DNA from: Candidatus Nanohaloarchaea archaeon | Lineage (GTDB): Archaea > EX4484-52 > GLR71 | DNA length: 7,716 nucleotides | Assembly: GCA_030636615.1 (NCBI GenBank) | Contig: DAOVWP010000030.1 | Coordinates: 1-7,716, forward strand | Direction of reading: 5' to 3' | In this document: piece by piece, positions 4,808 to 7,716 of the stretch | Layout: the number at the start of each line of letters is the position of its first letter | Position numbering within the stretch: the first letter of the stretch is position 1 | Translations under genes and position numbers: made by a program | Notes under the pieces: model-generated | The model's database searches: none | What the model was told of the DNA's origin: nothing | Seen by the model: the letters and a program-made list of their open reading frames with translations, nothing else

Positions 4808-5920
4808 ATGGTCAAGGATGATTTTGTGGTAACGCCCTGGGATGTTTCAGGTGATATTGATTATAATAAGATTATCAAGAAGTTTGGAGTCAGTCCAATG
4901 GTTGATCTGCCTGATGTGTTTATGAAAAATCTGCTTTTCAGGAGGAAAAAAGTGTTTGCTCATAGGGATTTTGGGCAGATTGTGCAGGCACATAAGTCGG
5001 GGAAGCCTTTTGTGATGATGACAGGGTTAATGCCAAGCGGGAAATTTCATATTGGACATATGATTCTTGCGCAGCAGATGATTTTTTATCAAAGTCTTGG
5101 CGCAAAGATCTATATCGCTGTCGCTGATGTTGAAGCTTATAATTCGAGAGGCTTGTCTCTTGAGGATGGCAGAAAGTTTGCAATTGAAGAATATATCCTC
5201 AACTATATTGCGCTTGGGCTTAAGCCGGAAAACTGTGAGATATATTTCCAGAGCGATCGTTCTGCTGATTCAAAAAAGGCAAATGCGTATTACAGACTTC
5301 AGAATCTTTTGGCAAGGCATGCGACATTTAATGAGTTTAAAGCGGTATATGGGGAGATTACTCCCGGAAAAATGGTCTCATCGCTTATGCAGGCATCTGA
5401 TATGCTCCATGCACAGCTGCCTGAGTTTGAGGGTAGATTGCCGGTGGTCGTTCCGGTTGGTATTGATCAGGATCCGCATCTAAGGCTTGCCCGAGATCTG
5501 TCTCAGAGGATTAAGGCTTATAAATTTGTGCAGTTGAGCTCGACTTATCACCTGTTTGTGCCAGGTCTTAGTGGCGGTAAGATGTCTTCTTCTGATTCGA
5601 CATCTTATATTGCGCTTACAGATGATGCGAAGAGCGTGAAGAAGAAGGTTAACAAGTATGCATTTTCAGGTGGACAGCCTACGATTGAAGAACATCGCCG
5701 TCTTGGAGGGAATCCAGATGTTGATGTGTCTTACCAGTGGCTTACTTTTCTTGAGGATGATGATAAGAGACTTAAGCAGATATATGATGATTATAAATCC
5801 GGAAAATTGCTGTCAGGTGAGCTGAAGGCAATACTGATAGATAAGCTCAACGGTTTTCTTGCAGAGCATCAGAAAAAGAGAGAAGAGTCGAGGAAGATTG
5901 TTGATCGGTTTGTTTGTTGA
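4808..5920 (+). CDS. trpS: Tryptophanyl-tRNA synthetase, archaeal type
   Basis: A 370-residue class I synthetase that activates tryptophan with ATP and loads tRNA-Trp in the cytoplasm. VTPWDVSGDIDY (8-19) is the N-terminal signature of archaeal and eukaryotic TrpRS, absent from the shorter bacterial enzyme. The Rossmann fold carries the HIGH motif in PSGKFHIGH (76-84) and the KMSKS equivalent as GGKMSSSD (256-263). VVPVGIDQDPHLRLARD (214-230) is the typical core block. The C-terminal part from about 275 is a helical anticodon-binding domain ending in a lysine- and glutamate-rich helix. Length is normal for archaea. It starts 367 bases from divergent glyS and is followed by pheS in the same direction after 165 bases, probably as a separate transcript. 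Confidence 0.97.
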   Translation: MVKDDFVVTPWDVSGDIDYNKIIKKFGVSPMVDLPDVFMKNLLFRRKKVFAHRDFGQIVQAHKSGKPFVMMTGLMPSGKFHIGHMILAQQMIFYQSLGAKIYIAVADVEAYNSRGLSLEDGRKFAIEEYILNYIALGLKPENCEIYFQSDRSADSKKANAYYRLQNLLARHATFNEFKAVYGEITPGKMVSSLMQASDMLHAQLPEFEGRLPVVVPVGIDQDPHLRLARDLSQRIKAYKFVQLSSTYHLFVPGLSGGKMSSSDSTSYIALTDDAKSVKKKVNKYAFSGGQPTIEEHRRLGGNPDVDVSYQWLTFLEDDDKRLKQIYDDYKSGKLLSGELKAILIDKLNGFLAEHQKKREESRKIVDRFVC

Positions 5921-5956
5921 ACATTGAGATTTGTTGTTATTGGTTAAGATCTATAC

Positions 5957-5972
5957 ACTTTTTCTGTTGTTT
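5957..5972 (+). terminator. T-rich stretch after trpS
   Basis: Short T-runs (five T at 5959-5963, three at 5970-5972) begin about 38 bases after the trpS stop. Archaeal RNA polymerase can terminate at T-rich tracts without a hairpin. The runs are short, so some read-through into pheS is possible. Confidence 0.3.
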
Positions 5973-5980
5973 CCACAACA
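5965..5980. promoter_or_regulatory. Inverted repeat abutting the pheS TATA box
   Basis: TGTTGT (5965-5970) and ACAACA (5975-5980) are perfect inverse complements around TTCC. The repeat touches the TATA-like box at 5980-5988, so a protein bound there could affect pheST transcription. It might alternatively be the end of the trpS transcript. Confidence 0.35.
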
Positions 5981-5988
5981 TATAAAAA
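5980..5988 (+). promoter_or_regulatory. Probable TATA box of pheST
   Basis: ATATAAAAA would start transcription near 6010, giving a leader of about 75 bases. An alternative A/T box at 6045-6058 would leave no room for the Shine-Dalgarno site. No T-box or other known riboswitch is recognised in the leader. Confidence 0.45.
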
Positions 5989-6073
5989 GAATTATCTGCT
6001 TATTCTTGTTTAAGGTGTAAGAGAGGTGCTTTGCTAATTTCAGTATTAAATCATATTATTCTGGAGATTAAGC

Positions 6074-6079
6074 GGTGAT
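6074..6079 (+). promoter_or_regulatory. Ribosome binding site of pheS
   Basis: GGTGAT, six bases before the ATG at 6086, matches the archaeal Shine-Dalgarno consensus and decides the start. Confidence 0.75.
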
Positions 6080-6085
6080 GTTGAG

Positions 6086-7567
6086 ATGGGTGACAAATAC
6101 AATCTTCAGAGCCATGAAGTCATTGTGCTTAAAGCACTAATTGATCGGGCGCAGCATACTGTGGGTGATCTTGAGAATTCTCTTAAGATGGATCAATCAG
6201 CAGTTGTAAGGGCTGCTATGACCTTAAAAAAACACAGATTAATCAGTGTCAAGGAAGAGGAAAAGATTGTTGCCAATTTGACTGCTGACGGGAAAAAGGT
6301 GATTGATCATGGGTTGCCTGAGCTTAATCTTGTAAAGGAACTTGCAGGAATGCCTAAAAAGATTGCTGATGTAAAACTTGGGGATAAAAATGTTGCAATC
6401 GGATGGGCAAAGAGGAAGAATCTTATCGAGATTGATAATGGTGTACTTAAGGTAAGTAAGTCCGGAGAGAAGGCTTTGCATGATGTTGATAAAGATGTAG
6501 TTGTCATTAAGGCAATATCCTGTGGCAAGGATGTTGAGCGAAAAAGTGTTGAGAATCTTCGCTCAAGAAAGTTTGTTACTGCTGATTTTAAGATTATGAG
6601 AACTTTTCTTATAACCTCTTCAGGTCTGAAAGTTGCGAAGAGTGTTGAGGCAAGGGATGAAGTGTCCAGATTGACTCCGCAGATGATAAAGAGCGGAAAG
6701 TGGAAAGATGTTGAGCTGAGAAAGTATAATGTGCTTGCTCCTGCAAAGAGGCTTCCTGTGGGAAGAAGGCATTTTGTAAATAAGGCAGTTGATTATATTA
6801 AGCATATCTGGCTTGATCTTGGTTTTAGTGAGATGGAAGGAGATATTGTGCAGAGTTCCTTTTGGAATCTTGATTCGCTGTTCATGCCGCAGGATCATCC
6901 TGCAAGAGATATGCAGGATACATTTTATGTGAGTGATCCGGCAAAGTGCAAGCTTGATAAAAACATTGTCAAAAAAGTTAAGGCTGTGCATGAGAATGGA
7001 GGGGATACGGGTAGTGTCGGATGGCAGACGCCATGGTCTTTAAAGGTTGCTGAGCAGAATCTACTGCGCACCCATACTACTGTGCTTTCTACTCAAGCTA
7101 TTGCAAAGATGAAAAAAAGTGATCTTCCTGCTAAATTTTTCAGTGTCGGGAAAGTATTCAGGAATGAGTCGCTTGACTGGAAACATCTTTTTGAGTTCTA
7201 TCAGGTAGAGGGTATTGTGGTTGATCGTGATGCGAACCTGAAATATCTTAAAGGATATCTTAGTGATTTTTTTGCGAAGATGGGATATACTGATGTGCGG
7301 ATGAGACCTGCGCATTTTCCTTATACAGAACCGTCTATGGAAATTGATGCATGGCATCCTGTCAAGAAGCAATGGGTTGAGATGGGTGGAGCAGGGATAT
7401 TTCGGCCAGAGGTCACCAAGACACTTTTGGGTGAGGATATTCCAATCCTTGCATGGGGACTTGGTATGGGGCGGATAATACAGAGTTATTATGGTTTTAA
7501 TGATATCCGTGAGTTATATAAAAATGATGTGAAGACGCTTCGTGAGTTGAAGGAGTGGCTGTTATAG
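6086..7567 (+). CDS. pheS: Phenylalanyl-tRNA synthetase alpha subunit
   Basis: A 493-residue class II synthetase subunit, the catalytic partner of PheT in an (alpha-beta)2 enzyme charging tRNA-Phe. Residues 1 to about 190 form winged-helix domains of the archaeal/eukaryotic type (HEVIVLKALIDRAQ at 10-23; LTADGKKVIDHGLPE at 65-79), replacing the bacterial coiled coil. The core follows: FMPQDHPARDMQDTFYV (266-282), LLRTHTTVLSTQAI (326-339), motif 2 FRNESLDWKHLFEFYQVEG (358-376), the phenylalanine-pocket region PAHFPYTEPSMEI (408-420), and motif 3 AWGLGMGRI (456-464). Length is normal for archaea. The pheT start lies 12 bases after its stop, so the two are co-transcribed and probably translated in step. 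Confidence 0.97.
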   Translation: MGDKYNLQSHEVIVLKALIDRAQHTVGDLENSLKMDQSAVVRAAMTLKKHRLISVKEEEKIVANLTADGKKVIDHGLPELNLVKELAGMPKKIADVKLGDKNVAIGWAKRKNLIEIDNGVLKVSKSGEKALHDVDKDVVVIKAISCGKDVERKSVENLRSRKFVTADFKIMRTFLITSSGLKVAKSVEARDEVSRLTPQMIKSGKWKDVELRKYNVLAPAKRLPVGRRHFVNKAVDYIKHIWLDLGFSEMEGDIVQSSFWNLDSLFMPQDHPARDMQDTFYVSDPAKCKLDKNIVKKVKAVHENGGDTGSVGWQTPWSLKVAEQNLLRTHTTVLSTQAIAKMKKSDLPAKFFSVGKVFRNESLDWKHLFEFYQVEGIVVDRDANLKYLKGYLSDFFAKMGYTDVRMRPAHFPYTEPSMEIDAWHPVKKQWVEMGGAGIFRPEVTKTLLGEDIPILAWGLGMGRIIQSYYGFNDIRELYKNDVKTLRELKEWLL

Positions 7568-7574
7568 GAGATGA
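7567..7574 (+). promoter_or_regulatory. Ribosome binding site of pheT
   Basis: GGAGATGA overlaps the last base of the pheS stop and ends five bases before the ATG at 7580. It selects that ATG over the ATG at 7571, which lies inside the site itself. Confidence 0.75.
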
Positions 7575-7579
7575 ATTGT

Positions 7580-7716
7580 ATGCCTACGATTATGTTAAAT
7601 AAAAACGTTTTTGAGAAACTTGTCGGTAAGAAACTTCCTCTTGATAAACTGAAAGACCGTATATCTATGCTTGGGACTGATCTTGAGGGGATTGAGGGCA
7701 ACACAATTGAGGTTGA
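7580..7716 (+). CDS. pheT: Phenylalanyl-tRNA synthetase beta subunit, N-terminal part
   Basis: The first 45 codons of PheT, truncated by the window's right edge. The start MPTIMLNKNVFEKLVGKKL and the following LSMLGT-like block (RISMLGTDLEGIE) are typical of archaeal and eukaryotic beta subunits, which open with MPT and a short first domain. PheT forms the structural half of the enzyme, with editing and tRNA-binding domains further on that cannot be seen here. The first ATG in frame is at 7571, but the Shine-Dalgarno site and the family's conserved MPT start favour 7580. It is in an operon with pheS. Confidence 0.9.
   Translation, partial: MPTIMLNKNVFEKLVGKKLPLDKLKDRISMLGTDLEGIEGNTIEV

Noticed and set aside
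6010..6085. T-box or leader-peptide attenuator before pheS
   Set aside because: No T-box consensus is present, T-boxes are bacterial, and there is no phenylalanine-rich short ORF in the leader.

Overview
This window looks like a low-GC (roughly a third G+C) archaeal chromosome segment. Three synthetases are of the archaeal/eukaryotic kind: an alpha2-type glycyl-tRNA synthetase with a zinc-ribbon insertion, a tryptophanyl-tRNA synthetase opening with the PWDVSG signature, and a PheS with N-terminal helix-turn-helix domains. Promoters carry TATA boxes about 26-29 bases before start codons, and Shine-Dalgarno sites are of the archaeal GGTGA kind. A single-domain KaiC/RAD55-like ATPase and an archaeal SpoIIM-type membrane protein fit. 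The style recalls uncultivated small-genome archaea (DPANN-like, for example Woesearchaeota), but that lineage is only an inference from protein style.

Layout. Bases 1-344 hold no convincing gene. They contain three copies of a short repeat and several hairpins which, read on the minus strand, close with GAAA or TTCG tetraloops; this is a possible structured RNA or dispersed repeat. Bases 345-1921 hold three minus-strand genes in a row: a 114-residue protein of unknown function, a SpoIIM-family membrane protein, and a small DUF5658-like membrane protein. Each appears to have its own TATA box and no leader. Divergent from them, at 2038-2760, is the KaiC-like ATPase, with a tiny possible ORF overlapping its stop. 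Then comes a translation block: glyS on the minus strand (2890-4440), a 367-base AT-rich divergent spacer, then trpS (4808-5920), pheS (6086-7567) and the first 45 codons of pheT, cut by the right edge.

How the genes work together. pheS and pheT encode the two subunits of one enzyme and are clearly an operon, 12 bases apart. glyS and trpS are separate transcription units that charge other tRNAs. The left-hand genes have no known shared pathway. The KaiC-like ATPase and the 114-residue protein share a divergent promoter region, which is the only sequence hint of a functional link. The synthetase genes have Shine-Dalgarno leaders, whereas the four accessory genes look leaderless. Nothing in the window proves a new biological system; the best leads are the repeat/hairpin region at the left end, the inverted repeats at promoters, and the unknown gene divergent from the KaiC-like ATPase.
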